Shown: positions 42,450-51,562, counted from the stretch's first letter. The stretch is DNA of 64,000 nucleotides from Novosphingobium sp. 9U (GCF_902506425.1 NZ_LR732469.1:1845285-1909284), one strand, 5' to 3'. Program-made: numbers and translations. The notes: generated by a model not told the origin, from the letters alone.

Positions 42450-43369
42450 GGTGGGTCCCCCGCATGCTTGTCGGCCTTGCGCCGGCCCATTCGCATGCCC
42501 GCTTCCAGCCGGGCGCGCAACTGGGCGTAGTAGGCCTCCAGGAACGCACGCGATTCGGGCACCCAGGGATCGCGGCCGATCTTGGCGGCGATGGTCGCTT
42601 GCACCGATTCGATCGCCGCCTCGCGGTCCTCGCGCAGGATGCGCTCGAGCGTCTGCAGCTCGTATTCGCCGTAGACCGCCAGCTCGGCCTCGGTGAACCG
42701 GTAGGCGGACGCCTCAGCCGCGGGCCTGGCCGGCACGCTCATCGTCGGCTCCAGCTTGCGGCGCGGCGCTTCGACCACCCAGGTTCCCGCGATCACGTCC
42801 CCGGCCCGCAGCCGGTCGCGGTTGAAGCAGGGGAACAGCAGGAACATCGCGAACCAGGCGGTGGCGGCGAGCCACGCCGGCGGGCTGTCCACCCCGGCAG
42901 AGGCGATGAAGGCAACTGGCAGGAACAGCTCGATATCGCGCAGTAGGTTGCGCGCGATCACCATCTCTGCCGTGAGGCGGCCGCCGTCGCGCGCGGCGAT
43001 GCGGATGCCATTCACCCGCTTTCCAGGCGTCGCACCGCGCGGACCCAGCTCGAACCACAGGAACCAGGCGTAGCGCGCGAGGAAAGCGGTGATCATCCAG
43101 ACCACAATCAGGAACTGCAATGCGGCAGGCGCCTCGCCACCGCTGCCGAAGCGCCCGATCAACTGTGCGACACCGCCTGCGAGCGAGATCAGCGCGATCG
43201 TCACCGCCACGAACACGGCGCCCAGGAACACAAAGTCGAGCATCAGCGCCCCGGCGCGGGCGCCGCGGCTCGCGACAGTCAGCGGCAGCGCGACGCCTTC
43301 GGGGGTGACCAGCACACGGTCGCGCACGCTGCGCCGGTACCGCGTCGGCATGGCGGCGGTGCGCGCCAT
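42446..43369 (-). CDS. RDD family membrane protein
   Basis: This 307-residue protein has an RDD domain: hydrophobic segments GALMLDFVFLGAVFVAVTIALISL, FLIVVWMITAFLARYAWFLWFELG and the conserved GPRGATPGKRVNGIRI loop. The C-terminal half is soluble and charged. Function of RDD proteins is poorly defined; some may act as ion exchangers. The ATG overlaps the SpoIIM-like stop (TGATG). It belongs to the MoxR-DUF58 operon. Confidence 0.88.
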   Translation of the reverse strand: MARTAAMPTRYRRSVRDRVLVTPEGVALPLTVASRGARAGALMLDFVFLGAVFVAVTIALISLAGGVAQLIGRFGSGGEAPAALQFLIVVWMITAFLARYAWFLWFELGPRGATPGKRVNGIRIAARDGGRLTAEMVIARNLLRDIELFLPVAFIASAGVDSPPAWLAATAWFAMFLLFPCFNRDRLRAGDVIAGTWVVEAPRRKLEPTMSVPARPAAEASAYRFTEAELAVYGEYELQTLERILREDREAAIESVQATIAAKIGRDPWVPESRAFLEAYYAQLRARLEAGMRMGRRKADKHAGDPP

Positions 43370-44415
43370 CAGCGGCGCGCTCCAGCGTGGGCGTGTGGCC
43401 GCTCGGGCGCAAAGGCGAAGAAGTAGGCGCACCAGAGTGCCAGCATGAACCCGCCGATGGCGAGCCGGCCCGGTGTATTGTCGACCAGCTGGCGGGCAAA
43501 GCCCTCCAGGATCGCGGCCACCACCAGCATGATCACCACGCCGGCCATGACTTGCGCGGCGCGCCGCCCGGCTTCAGAGGCGGCGGCAAGCACGCTGCGG
43601 TTGCCGGGAAAGGCCATGGCCCGGCCGATGTGGAGCCCCGCTCCGCCCGACAGCAGGATTGCGGACAGCTCGGTGGTGCCGTGGACGCCGATCCAGGCGG
43701 CGAAGTCCATAGTGAGGCCTGCGCCGTGGTAGAGCCAAAGCATGGCGCCGAGGATCGCGGTGTTCTGCACCAAAAGCAGCAGCGTCGGCACCCCGAACGC
43801 AAAGCCGAGCGCGAAAGCCAGGATGGAGACGCCGGCGTTGTTGCTGAACAAGTAGGCGGCGAACGCACCCAGCCCGTCCTGCTCGCCATGGCCGAACAGC
43901 GTGGCGCGCAGGGCCTCGCGGCTGGCACCTGGCACACGGGTGTCGGCGAACTGGCCCGGCACCAGCGCCTGGTACCACTCCGGATCGTGCGCCACGAGCA
44001 GCCAGCCCACCAGCACGCCCGCGCACATCACCGCAAAAGCAAGCGCGAGATCGAGGCCCAGCCCGCGCACGGAGCGGCTCCAACCGCTACCCAGGAAGGT
44101 GCGCAGCCAGTCGATCAACGACGAGCGCGGGCCGTAGACCACGAACCACGCGCGCTGCACCAGCGACTCGAGATAACCCAGCGTAGCCGCATCGAGCGAG
44201 ATCGCGCGCGCGATCGAAAGGCTTGAGGCAACGGTGCGGTAGAGCTGCGGCAGCGCCAGCAAGTCCTCGTCGCTGATGCGGCGCAGGCGGCCGCGCTCCA
44301 TGGCGGTGACGATCGCGTCGAGGCGCTGCCAGTCTGCCTCGCGCTCGATGCGGAAGCGGTCGGAGCGCAGGAGGGCGCCCATCAAGGTAGAGGGGGTGAG
44401 GGGCGACGAATCCAT
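43369..44415 (-). CDS. Stage II sporulation protein M (SpoIIM)-like membrane protein
   Basis: This 348-residue protein has a soluble N-terminal part (RFRIEREADWQRLDAIVTAM, LPQLYRTVASSLSIARA) and about five transmembrane segments. These include NNAGVSILAFALGFAFGVPT and IGVHGTTELSAILLSGGAGL, the latter matching the HGxxE signature of SpoIIM/DUF95 proteins. The organism is not expected to sporulate; in Gram-negative bacteria this family accompanies MoxR/DUF58 genes. Start and stop both overlap neighbours (TGATG), showing tight coupling. Confidence 0.88.
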   Translation of the reverse strand: MDSSPLTPSTLMGALLRSDRFRIEREADWQRLDAIVTAMERGRLRRISDEDLLALPQLYRTVASSLSIARAISLDAATLGYLESLVQRAWFVVYGPRSSLIDWLRTFLGSGWSRSVRGLGLDLALAFAVMCAGVLVGWLLVAHDPEWYQALVPGQFADTRVPGASREALRATLFGHGEQDGLGAFAAYLFSNNAGVSILAFALGFAFGVPTLLLLVQNTAILGAMLWLYHGAGLTMDFAAWIGVHGTTELSAILLSGGAGLHIGRAMAFPGNRSVLAAASEAGRRAAQVMAGVVIMLVVAAILEGFARQLVDNTPGRLAIGGFMLALWCAYFFAFAPERPHAHAGARR

Positions 44416-45728
44416 CACCCGATCACCCCCTTGCGCTTGATCGCGAAGTAGGCGTCGAGCAGCCGCGTGCCGATCTTGTCCCAGGGCGCTTCGATCACAT
44501 CCACCCCCAGCTGCCGCAAGCGCTGCAGCACCAGCGCACGCTGGCGCTGCAGGCCATCGGCCGAGACCGCCATCGCCACGCTCGAAAGGTCCGCCGGGGC
44601 GGCGACCGCCAGATCCTCCAGCTCGCTGTCGGCCAGAGTCACGAACAGCACCACGTGGCGCGCGACCAGCCGCGAGACGCTTTCGACCATCAGCTCCGCC
44701 CCGGTGGGATCGGTGAAGTCGGAGAACACCACCACCAGCGAGCGCCGCGTCAGCCGCGCCGAAAGCGTCGCCATGGCCAGGGTGAAGTTGGGCTCCTCTG
44801 GGCGGTAGTCGAGCGCGGCGGCGGCGCGTTGCAGGCGGTGGAACTGACCCGAGCCGGAGATGAACGGACTCATCGCCTCGGGTCTTGCCGCAAAGCCGTA
44901 AAGCGCCACTCGGTCGCCGCCCTTCAGCGCGACATAGGCAGTGGTGAGCGCGGCGCTGGTGGCGCGGTCGATGCGGGCCATGCCGGCGACGGGTTCGCAC
45001 ATCGCCTGGCCGCAATCGAAGGCGAACACGATCTGGTTGTTGCGCTCGGTCTCCATCTCCTTGGCGTAGAGGTGACGGTGGCGGGCCGAGGCCTTCCAGT
45101 CGATGCGGCGGCGATCCATGCCGGGCTGGTACTCGGCCAGCGCCTCGAACTGGGTGCCCTCGCCGCGGATGCGCCGGGCAATGAGGCCGAACTGCGCGTC
45201 GCGCAGAAACGTCTGCAGCGCGGGGCTGCGCACGTCGGACAGGTTGGGCCAGATGCGCACCTCCTCGCCCAGCACCCGCGCGTGCTGGCGGGCACCGAGG
45301 CCGAGCGGGCCGGTCCAGCGCAGCCAGGCGGCGGTGACGCGCGCCGTGCCGCGTCGCGAGGGGGTGAAGGGGGCGCGGCCGGCCATGACGGCTTGGCCGC
45401 CGAGTGGCGCCGAGGCGCGGCCTGCCTCGACAAGGCGCGGATCGCAGGCAAGCGCAGCCTCCGCCCCGCTGCGGCGGCCGCTGCGAAACTGCGCGTGGAA
45501 GGCGAAATGGTGCTCGGCGCCGACTTCGGCATCGCCAGGCACGCTGACGGTAAAGCTCTCCAGCGGCCCGGCGAGCAGGCCGTCGACGATGGCGAGAAGT
45601 AGGACGAGCAGCGCCAGAGCCACCACCGCCAGCCATGCCCCCGGAGCGATCGCAGCGACCAGCACCGCTACGGGCGCCAAGCCAGCGAGCACGGCGACCG
45701 TGCGTGCGGTAGGAACGAGCGGGGACAC
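44415..45728 (-). CDS. DUF58 domain-containing protein
   Basis: This 437-residue protein has two N-terminal transmembrane segments (TVAVLAGLAPVAVLVAAIAPGAWLAVVALALLVLLL), a beta-rich region, and the DUF58 signature RRIDWKASARHRHLYAKEMETE. It is followed by a von Willebrand A-like fold (VFAFDCGQAMC, VVVFSDFTDP). DUF58 proteins partner MoxR ATPases, probably as scaffold or substrate adaptor. A 28-bp inverted repeat lies between this gene and the MoxR gene. Confidence 0.9.
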   Translation of the reverse strand: MSPLVPTARTVAVLAGLAPVAVLVAAIAPGAWLAVVALALLVLLLAIVDGLLAGPLESFTVSVPGDAEVGAEHHFAFHAQFRSGRRSGAEAALACDPRLVEAGRASAPLGGQAVMAGRAPFTPSRRGTARVTAAWLRWTGPLGLGARQHARVLGEEVRIWPNLSDVRSPALQTFLRDAQFGLIARRIRGEGTQFEALAEYQPGMDRRRIDWKASARHRHLYAKEMETERNNQIVFAFDCGQAMCEPVAGMARIDRATSAALTTAYVALKGGDRVALYGFAARPEAMSPFISGSGQFHRLQRAAAALDYRPEEPNFTLAMATLSARLTRRSLVVVFSDFTDPTGAELMVESVSRLVARHVVLFVTLADSELEDLAVAAPADLSSVAMAVSADGLQRQRALVLQRLRQLGVDVIEAPWDKIGTRLLDAYFAIKRKGVIG

Positions 45729-45769
45729 TAAGGGCTTTCCTCCGGCATCAAGCTACCACCCGCCCATCC

Positions 45770-45840
45770 CGTTCGTGTCGAGCGAAGTCGAGACACGCAA
45801 GCGCTACAGCCACGTGTCTCGACTTCGCTCGACACGAACG
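45770..45840. repeat. 28-bp perfect inverted repeat inside the MoxR-DUF58 operon
   Basis: Arms 45770-45797 and 45813-45840 are perfect complements (28 bp) around a 15-nt loop. It sits in the 157-bp gap between moxR and DUF58, the only sizeable gap within the operon. There is no T run, so it may stabilise or process the mRNA, attenuate expression, or be a mobile intergenic repeat. Confidence 0.93.
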
Positions 45841-45885
45841 GAGAGGGTTGCAGAATGGGGCGCCGGATGGTGTTCATGCTCTGGC

Positions 45886-46848
45886 TCAGCGCGGCGCCTC
45901 GGTTGCGGCGACGAGCGATGCGACGAGATCCTCGACTTGCCGACCCTCGATCTCGGCCGAAGGGCTGAGCGCCAGGCGGTGACGCAAGGTAGCCGCAGCC
46001 AGCGCCTTCACATCGTCAGGCAGCACGTAGTCGCGCCCCTCCAATGCCGCCCGCGCCCGCGCTGCACCGGCCAGCAGCACTGCAGCGCGCGGCGACGCGC
46101 CGAGCGCCAAGTCATTGCTCTCACGCGTCGCGCGGACCAGGCGCACCACATAGTCCGCCACTGGCTCGGCGAGGGTGACTTGCGCCAGTGCCTCGGTCGC
46201 TGCGGTAAGCTGTTCTGACGTCACGACCGCCACGATCCCCAGTTCGGCCGGATCGGGCAAGCCCCGGTTCTCGGCATAGCGGGTGACGATCGCGCGCTCC
46301 TCCTCGTGGCTGGGATAGGGCACCGAAAGCTTGAACAGGAAGCGGTCGAGCTGCGCCTCGGGCAGCGGGTAGACGCCCTGGCTCTCGATCGGGTTCTGCG
46401 TCGCCACCACCGTGAAGTGCGGCGGCAGCTGGTGCCGTGTGCCGTCCAGCGTCACCTGCCGCTCCTGCATCGCTTCCAGCAGCGCGGCCTGCGTTTTGGG
46501 CGGGGTACGATTGATCTCGTCCGCCAGCAGCAGCTCGCGGAAGATCGGCCCGCGCGTCAGCGTGAAGGTGCTGGTCTGGAAGTTGAACAGGTTGGAGCCC
46601 AGGATGTCGCCCGGCATCAGGTCCGGCGTGAACTGGATGCGGCCGTAGTCGAGCCCGAGGCTGGCCGCGAAGCTTTGCGACAGGAAGGTCTTGGCGGTGC
46701 CGGGCGGGCCTTCGAGCAGCACGTGCCCGCGCGCCATCAGCGCGATCAGGAGGTGGTCGACGATCTCGGCCTGGCCGACCACCGCCTTGGCAATCTCGCC
46801 GCGGATGGCGGTGGCCAGGTCGGCGACCTCGGAGAGAGGCATGGTCAT
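45886..46848 (-). CDS. MoxR family AAA+ ATPase
   Basis: This 320-residue AAA+ chaperone has Walker [16 protein letters not shown], Walker [23 protein letters not shown], sensor-1 [25 protein letters not shown] and the C-terminal lid with [16 protein letters not shown]. MoxR ATPases act with DUF58 and VWA proteins in complex maturation or envelope stress. The ATG overlaps the DUF4350 stop by 4 nt (ATGA). Confidence 0.95.
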   Translation of the reverse strand: MTMPLSEVADLATAIRGEIAKAVVGQAEIVDHLLIALMARGHVLLEGPPGTAKTFLSQSFAASLGLDYGRIQFTPDLMPGDILGSNLFNFQTSTFTLTRGPIFRELLLADEINRTPPKTQAALLEAMQERQVTLDGTRHQLPPHFTVVATQNPIESQGVYPLPEAQLDRFLFKLSVPYPSHEEERAIVTRYAENRGLPDPAELGIVAVVTSEQLTAATEALAQVTLAEPVADYVVRLVRATRESNDLALGASPRAAVLLAGAARARAALEGRDYVLPDDVKALAAATLRHRLALSPSAEIEGRQVEDLVASLVAATEAPR

Positions 46849-48155
46849 CTGGTAAGCGTCCTTTCGAGCGCATGGAGATCGGCCGCGGCCTTGACCAGCT
46901 CGCGCTCGGAGCGCGCCTGGCCCAGCCTTGCGGCGGCTTGAGAAAAGGCATGGTCGCCGCGACCCGCCGCGCGTGCGGCGCGGTCGAGGGCTGCGGCCTC
47001 CGCAGCAGCGTCGCCCGTCCGGGGCAGCGCGAAAGCGCGCGCAAGCCGCTGGCGCGCCGCTTCGGCATAGGGCCCGCCCAGCAAGTGCAAGCGGCGCGAG
47101 CGCACGATCAGCGCCGCCGCATTGCTCACCAGCGCGCGCTTGCCGAACGCGATCGAGCGCGAGGGCGCCAACGGCGGGCCGAAGCGCAGGAACGCGCGCC
47201 AGCCGGTCGTCGCCGCGGCCAGCAGCAGGCACAGCGTGGCGGCCAGGAACGGCGGGGTGAACGCCAGCGTCAGCAGGTTGGCCTTGCGCTCCAGCCCCGC
47301 CAGCGTGAGGTCGAAGGTGACCGGCTCGTCGCCTCCGTCCCGCGCCCGGGCGATCAGCTCGAGCGCCAGCAGGGCACGATCGCGGTCGGCCAGCGCGTAA
47401 TTGTCGAGCAAGTCGGGCTCGGCCACGACCAACAGCGGATAGGCCGGCGCTTCCGCCTCACATGCCCGGCCCGACAGGCGAGGCGGGGCGGAGCCATCGT
47501 CGAGGTAGCCGGCGAGCGTCTGCCCGCGCGCATCGCGCACCAGCGCAGCGATCGCGCCTGACGACAGCGACTGCTCGGGCGCCTTCGCAGGCAACCGGCC
47601 CGAGCGGCCAAGCCCGTTCCAGCGCCACCCGCGGTCATCGGCGGACCGTTGCTCGATCCGCACGTCGAGCGAACCCAGGCTGGCGAGCTCATCCGCCCAT
47701 TCGGGCGATTGTCCGCCTGCGACCATGACCCAGCCGGGCTTGGCCTTGCCGGCCGCTGCCACTTGCGCCGGAACCGGGAAGGCCAGCCACTTGGGCAGCA
47801 CCAGCAGCGTGGGCCCGAGATGGCGATGGCGGCCGATCGCCTCCTCGATGTCGCGCGCTTTTGCGTGGACCGCCGGCGTCAGCACCAGCAAGCCCGGCCC
47901 GTCGAACGCCGCCTTGCTCCGGCTGCGACGCACCGTGGCGCCGCGCCGTTCGACGAGGTCGGCGAGGGCAGCAAAGCCGTTCAGCCCCCGCCCCTCGGCA
48001 TGGGCGCCGCCGTTGTTGGCGTCGCCATCGGCCAGGCCGTTGCCGATCATCCACAACAGCGCGACGAAGACCACGCAGCCGAACAGCACCAGCATCAGCG
48101 CCGTGCGGACGGTAAAGGGATTGGCGCCGACAGGAGACATCGCCGCCTCGCTCAT
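46845..48155 (-). CDS. DUF4350 domain-containing membrane protein
   Basis: This 436-residue protein has an N-terminal transmembrane helix ([21 protein letters not shown]), an extracytoplasmic DUF4350 region ([24 protein letters not shown]) and a second hydrophobic helix near residue 300 ([25 protein letters not shown]). The cytoplasmic tail is basic and Ala-rich. The family co-occurs with MoxR and DUF58 genes. Both ends overlap neighbours by 4 nt (ATGA), so translation is coupled along the operon. Confidence 0.88.
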   Translation of the reverse strand: MSEAAMSPVGANPFTVRTALMLVLFGCVVFVALLWMIGNGLADGDANNGGAHAEGRGLNGFAALADLVERRGATVRRSRSKAAFDGPGLLVLTPAVHAKARDIEEAIGRHRHLGPTLLVLPKWLAFPVPAQVAAAGKAKPGWVMVAGGQSPEWADELASLGSLDVRIEQRSADDRGWRWNGLGRSGRLPAKAPEQSLSSGAIAALVRDARGQTLAGYLDDGSAPPRLSGRACEAEAPAYPLLVVAEPDLLDNYALADRDRALLALELIARARDGGDEPVTFDLTLAGLERKANLLTLAFTPPFLAATLCLLLAAATTGWRAFLRFGPPLAPSRSIAFGKRALVSNAAALIVRSRRLHLLGGPYAEAARQRLARAFALPRTGDAAAEAAALDRAARAAGRGDHAFSQAAARLGQARSERELVKAAADLHALERTLTR

Positions 48156-48829
48156 GCGCGCAAGTCCGCAAGCGCGAAGTCGGAATAGGCGGCGCGCGCG
48201 GCCTGCCAGTCACCCAGGTCGAGATCGCGCAAACCGAACAGGCAGCGCTCCACCCGCTCGGCGATTACGGCGAAGGCAGTCCGCGCAGCTTGCGGCAGCT
48301 GCGGCAGCGAGGCGATCTCGCGCGCGGTGCTGGCGGGCACCAGCGTGCCGGGGCGCCGCGCCCGGATCTGGCCGACGCTGCGCAGGAGCAGCAGATGCGC
48401 GGCCTCGCCGAAGCGGCCTTGCGCGGCGAGGCGGTCGGCGTCCTCCAGCAAGGCCAGCGCTTCCTCGCGGCTCGGCGTCCAGGCGTCCTGGGCCGGTGCG
48501 CGCCCACGCCAACGTGCGACCAGCGGGCCGAGCAGGCGCCAGGCCAGGAACGCGACCAGCAGCACGGCCAGGACGATCAAGCCTTTCTGCACCCAAGGCC
48601 AGGCTGCGACCAGCCACTCCGCCACCGGCCCGAACACCGCGCGCAGAGCTTTGCTCAGCCATTCGAGCCAGGCGGGCGTCTCGGGTGGCTTGACCGGCGG
48701 CATCGGGGCGAACTGGATGTCCGAGGACGCGCGGATCGCTTCCCAGTCGCGCGTGGCCGCCGCATCTACGCTGTTGGGGCCGCCCGCGCTCACCGGCCAA
48801 GTGGTGGCATGGGCGCGGGACCGGTGCAA
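48152..48829 (-). CDS. DUF4129 domain-containing protein
   Basis: This 225-residue protein is the first gene of the MoxR operon. A central transmembrane helix (GLIVLAVLLVAFLAWRLLGPLVA) precedes a soluble DUF4129 domain (REEALALLEDADRLAAQGRFGEAAHLLLLRSV, LVPASTAREIASLP, CLFGLRDLDLGDWQAARAAY). The longest frame begins with TTG; a GTG at 48793 gives 213 residues. Neither has a good ribosome-binding site, so the start is uncertain. The stop overlaps the next start (ATGA). Confidence 0.82.
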   Translation of the reverse strand: MHRSRAHATTWPVSAGGPNSVDAAATRDWEAIRASSDIQFAPMPPVKPPETPAWLEWLSKALRAVFGPVAEWLVAAWPWVQKGLIVLAVLLVAFLAWRLLGPLVARWRGRAPAQDAWTPSREEALALLEDADRLAAQGRFGEAAHLLLLRSVGQIRARRPGTLVPASTAREIASLPQLPQAARTAFAVIAERVERCLFGLRDLDLGDWQAARAAYSDFALADLRA

Positions 48830-48885
48830 GCGGGGAGGCGATCGTGCAAGATCCTACTTCCTACCCTTGCGGCGAGGATATCAGC

Positions 48886-49791
48886 TCAACCCCGCGCGCG
48901 TCCTTGCGGGTAGCTGCCCAGCATTCGCACGTACTTGCAGTGGAACGCCAGCTCTTCCATCGCGCGGTCGATGCGCGGATCGCCGGGTGCGCCTTCGATG
49001 TCGGCGTAGAAGGTCGTCGCTGCGAAGCTGGCGCCGACCTGGTAGCTTTCCAGCTTGGTCATGTTGACCCCGTTGGTGGCGAACCCGCCCAGCGCCTTGT
49101 AGAGCGCAGCCGGCACGTTCTTCACCTCGAAGATGAAGGTGGTCATCGCCGGGCCTGCCAGGCTTGCCGGATCTAGCGCCTCGCGCGCCAGGACCACGAA
49201 GCGCGTCATGTTGTCAGCCGCGTCCTCGACCCGGTCCTCCACGATCTCCAGCCCGTAGAGCTCGGCCGCCAACTTGGGCGCGATCGCGGCGGCGGAGGTG
49301 TCGCCCTGCTCCTTCACGTAGGCGGCAGCGCCCGCGGTGTCCGGGTAGGACAGCGGCACGATGCCGCGGGCGCGTAGGAAATGGCGCGATTGGCCGAGCG
49401 CCTGGGGATGGCTGTAGGCGCCGGTGAACGGCCCGGTCCCACCCTGAACGTTCTTCAGCCCCATAAGCGCATGGCGAATGGCCATGAAGTGCTCGCCCAC
49501 GATCGCCAGCCCGCTCTCGGGCAGCAGGAAGTGGATGTCGGCGACGCGACCGTTCTGCGAATTCTCGATGGGAATGATCGCCCGGTCGGCACGGCCGTCC
49601 TTCACCGCGTCGAGCGCATCCTCGAAAGCAAAGCAGGGCAGCGGCAGGCACGCGGCGTCGTATTCCAGCGCGGCGCGGTGACCGTTGCAGCCGGGCGCAC
49701 CTTGCAGCGCCAGCACGCGGGCCGGGTCGGCAGCGGCGGCGGCCTCCATCTGCGCGACGAGCGCACGGGCGGGTTGCGGGTAGGAATCCAT
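48886..49791 (-). CDS. pheA: Prephenate dehydratase
   Basis: This is a 301-residue monofunctional enzyme converting prephenate to phenylpyruvate for phenylalanine synthesis. The catalytic part has LALQGAPGCNGHRAALEYD, IIPIENSQNGRVADIHFLL and the TRF motif in DNMTRFVVLAREAL. The regulatory ACT domain follows (TTFIFEVKNVPAALYKALGGFATNGVNMTKLESY), likely allowing feedback inhibition. No chorismate mutase domain is attached. Divergent from the membrane cytochrome c gene, which is a common alphaproteobacterial neighbour. Confidence 0.95.
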   Translation of the reverse strand: MDSYPQPARALVAQMEAAAAADPARVLALQGAPGCNGHRAALEYDAACLPLPCFAFEDALDAVKDGRADRAIIPIENSQNGRVADIHFLLPESGLAIVGEHFMAIRHALMGLKNVQGGTGPFTGAYSHPQALGQSRHFLRARGIVPLSYPDTAGAAAYVKEQGDTSAAAIAPKLAAELYGLEIVEDRVEDAADNMTRFVVLAREALDPASLAGPAMTTFIFEVKNVPAALYKALGGFATNGVNMTKLESYQVGASFAATTFYADIEGAPGDPRIDRAMEELAFHCKYVRMLGSYPQGRARG

Positions 49792-49909
49792 GGTGCCGGG
49801 GCGCTTAGGCCGCGTCGCTGGCGACCGCAATGGCTCTTGCACTCGCCCCCGCGCGACACTAGAGCGCGGAGCCAATCAGCTGACCAAAAATCTCCCGGGG
49901 CACCCGTTA

Positions 49910-50623
49910 ATGGAAGATCGCTTCAATACCATCGCCGGCTGGACGCTATTCGCGGGCGTCGTCGCCCTGGGCCTGAGCAGCGTCAGCTCGCACTATTTCC
50001 GCGCCAACAAGCCGCACCGCCCCGAGAAGCTGGGCTACGTGATCGAAGGCGTCGAGGAAGAAGGCGGCGAGGGCGCCAAGGAAGCCCCGATCGCGACCCT
50101 GCTGGCTGCGGCCGATCCGGCCAAGGGCGAGGCGATCTTCGCCAAGTGCACCTCGTGCCACACGATCAACGCGGGCGGTGCCAACGGCATCGGCCCGAAC
50201 CTGCACGGCGTCGTCGGCGAGGCGATCGGCCAGGGCGCCGGTGGCTTCGCGTTCTCCGACGCACTGAAGAGCAAGGGCGGCAACTGGACCTTCGACTTGC
50301 TCAACGAGTGGTTGAAGAGCCCCAAGGCCTTCGCGCCGGGCACCAAGATGACCTTCGCCGGCCTCTCCAAGGCCGAGGACCGCGCCAACATCATCGCCTA
50401 CCTGAACACACAAGGTTCGAACCTGCCGCTACCCGCCGCTCCGGCTGCGGGCGCCGACGTGGCTCCGGCCGGCAAGGGCGCCGAGCCCACGCCTTCGGGC
50501 ACCCAGGCTGCTGCCGGCGCGCTTGCCGCCAAGCCGCCGAAGATCGAGGGTGGCGACAAGGCTCCTGGTGCAGGCGGGGCGAACGAGAACGCCAAGGCCG
50601 GCATCAACGCGCATACGCCCTGA
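49910..50623 (+). CDS. Membrane-anchored cytochrome c (CycM-like)
   Basis: This 237-residue protein has an uncleaved N-terminal anchor (IAGWTLFAGVVALGLSSVSSHYF) and a class I cytochrome c domain. The haem motif is CTSCH (80-84), with GIGPNLHGVVGE and the distal Met in APGTKMTFAGL. A Pro/Ala/Gly-rich tail of about 65 residues follows. The layout matches CycM/c552-type carriers feeding cytochrome oxidase. A terminator follows closely. Confidence 0.92.
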   Translation: MEDRFNTIAGWTLFAGVVALGLSSVSSHYFRANKPHRPEKLGYVIEGVEEEGGEGAKEAPIATLLAAADPAKGEAIFAKCTSCHTINAGGANGIGPNLHGVVGEAIGQGAGGFAFSDALKSKGGNWTFDLLNEWLKSPKAFAPGTKMTFAGLSKAEDRANIIAYLNTQGSNLPLPAAPAAGADVAPAGKGAEPTPSGTQAAAGALAAKPPKIEGGDKAPGAGGANENAKAGINAHTP

Positions 50624-50650
50624 TCCTTTTCGGCTGAGCTGAATTCGATT

Positions 50651-50680
50651 AGGCGGCGGGTGTGCAACCTGCCGCCTTTT
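50651..50680 (+). terminator. Terminator of the cytochrome c gene
   Basis: Stem AGGCGGC/GCCGCCT extended by GGGT/ACCT (one wobble pair), 5-nt loop and TTTT. About 28 bp after the stop. Confidence 0.85.
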
Positions 50681-50696
50681 CCATGCCGGCGCGACT

Positions 50697-50827
50697 TGTC
50701 CTTCCCGGCACGGGGAGGGGGACCGCGCGGAGCGTGGTGGAGGGGAGTCTCAGCCTAGCGCGACTTGGCCGGCAAGCTTGTGCGAGGTGGCGAGTCCCCA
50801 CCACCCCTCCCCGTGCCGGGGAGGACA
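50697..50827. repeat. Palindromic intergenic repeat (type A), copy 2
   Basis: About 131 bp whose ends are inverted repeats (TGTCCTTCCCGGCACGGGG at the left, CCCCGTGCCGGGGAGGACA at the right). It resembles the reverse complement of 6823-6974. As at that locus it lies on the 3' side of the 308-bp structured element. Confidence 0.75.
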
Positions 50828-50860
50828 GCTGGGGGCGAGAGCAGCTGCCGCGACTTGCTG

Positions 50861-51024
50861 AGATCCTCCCCTGCAAGGGGAGGTGGCGCGCACGCAGTGC
50901 GTGACGGAGGGGTCGTCACCGCTGGCGTAGCGCGCGGAGAAAGGATTACACCCCTCCGTCAGCCGCTACGCGTCTGCCACCTCCCCCGTCGACAAGCTAA
51001 GGACAGGCTTGCTGGGGAGGATCT
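50861..51024. repeat. Palindromic intergenic repeat (type B), copy 1
   Basis: About 164 bp bounded by AGATCCTCCCC and GGGGAGGATCT. Its first 48 bases match 51387-51434 with one difference. It contains further nested palindromes (for example GCGCACGCAGTGCGTGA). It directly flanks the 3' end of the structured element copy 2. Confidence 0.8.
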
Positions 51025-51037
51025 GGACATGGCTCAT

Positions 51038-51346
51038 CGCCCGCCGGCGAGCGCGGGATAACGCCAAGGGTGATCAACAGGTCGGACGATGAAGCGGCCG
51101 GCGCTGCCCTGGCGACAGGGTTGGCTCGCGCTTCCAGTCTCGCGAATGTCCGGCGTGGGAAGGCGTAAGCGCCACCGGCTCGGCCCTGATCCACGAAGCA
51201 CCGGCGAGACGGGCTCGCAGCTGATCGCCGGCCTCTCGTGAGAGAGCAAAGCTTCGTAGGGTTGCAGACGCCCGTCTAAGCGCCGGCCGCGGTGGTTGCG
51301 GGCAAGAGCGACAGGCCTGAAAGCCGCTCGTCTGCATCCGACCTGC
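51038..51346 (-). repeat. Duplicated 309-bp structured element, copy 2; candidate non-coding RNA gene
   Basis: This is the reverse-orientation copy of 6462-6769, identical except for one extra T that enlarges a hairpin loop. The same 9-bp closing stem and internal stems are present. Upstream on the minus strand is the same promoter-like block (51355-51380). Sequence similarity stops abruptly at 51038, where flanks diverge. The intact duplicate 44 kb away in an unrelated context suggests a mobile or gene-converting RNA element. Function is unknown. Confidence 0.85.
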
Positions 51347-51351
51347 CGCCC

Positions 51352-51380
51352 CTCTTAACCCATATGGTTCTAAATGTCAA
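51352..51380 (-). promoter_or_regulatory. Promoter-like block preceding the structured element, copy 2
   Basis: TTGACA (51375-51380 on the minus strand), 17-bp spacer, TAAGAG. It differs from the copy-1 block at one position in the first 26 bases, while the next 8 bases differ. Contains AACC-ATAT-GGGTT, a near-palindrome. Confidence 0.55.
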
Positions 51381-51386
51381 GCTACA

Positions 51387-51526
51387 AGATCCTCCCCTGC
51401 AAGGGGAGGTGGCGCGCACGCAATGCGTGACGGAGTCACCGCTCACGTAGTGCGCTGAGGAGAGGACAACACCCCTCCACCACTGCCTATAGCGGCGGTC
51501 CCCCTCCCCTTGCAGGAGGATCTCGT
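51387..51526. repeat. Palindromic intergenic repeat (type B), copy 2
   Basis: 140 bp bounded by AGATCCTCC and GGAGGATCT, with inner CCCCTGCAAGGGG. Together with 50861-51024 it brackets the structured element. nrdA ends 37 bp further on. The region between the cytochrome c and nrdA genes is thus almost entirely repeats. Confidence 0.8.
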
Positions 51527-51562
51527 ATGGTTTCAGCGATTAGTCAGCCGCTGCGCCTCACC

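Noticed and set aside
43369..45636. A single 755-codon minus frame covering SpoIIM and DUF58
   Set aside because: DUF58 is encoded in another frame with clear motifs and its stop overlaps the SpoIIM start, so the long frame is an artefact.
50624..51562. A possible CRISPR or insertion sequence in the repeat-rich gap
   Set aside because: Repeats are few, palindromic and unevenly spaced, with no spacers, cas genes or transposase; they fit intergenic palindromic repeats.
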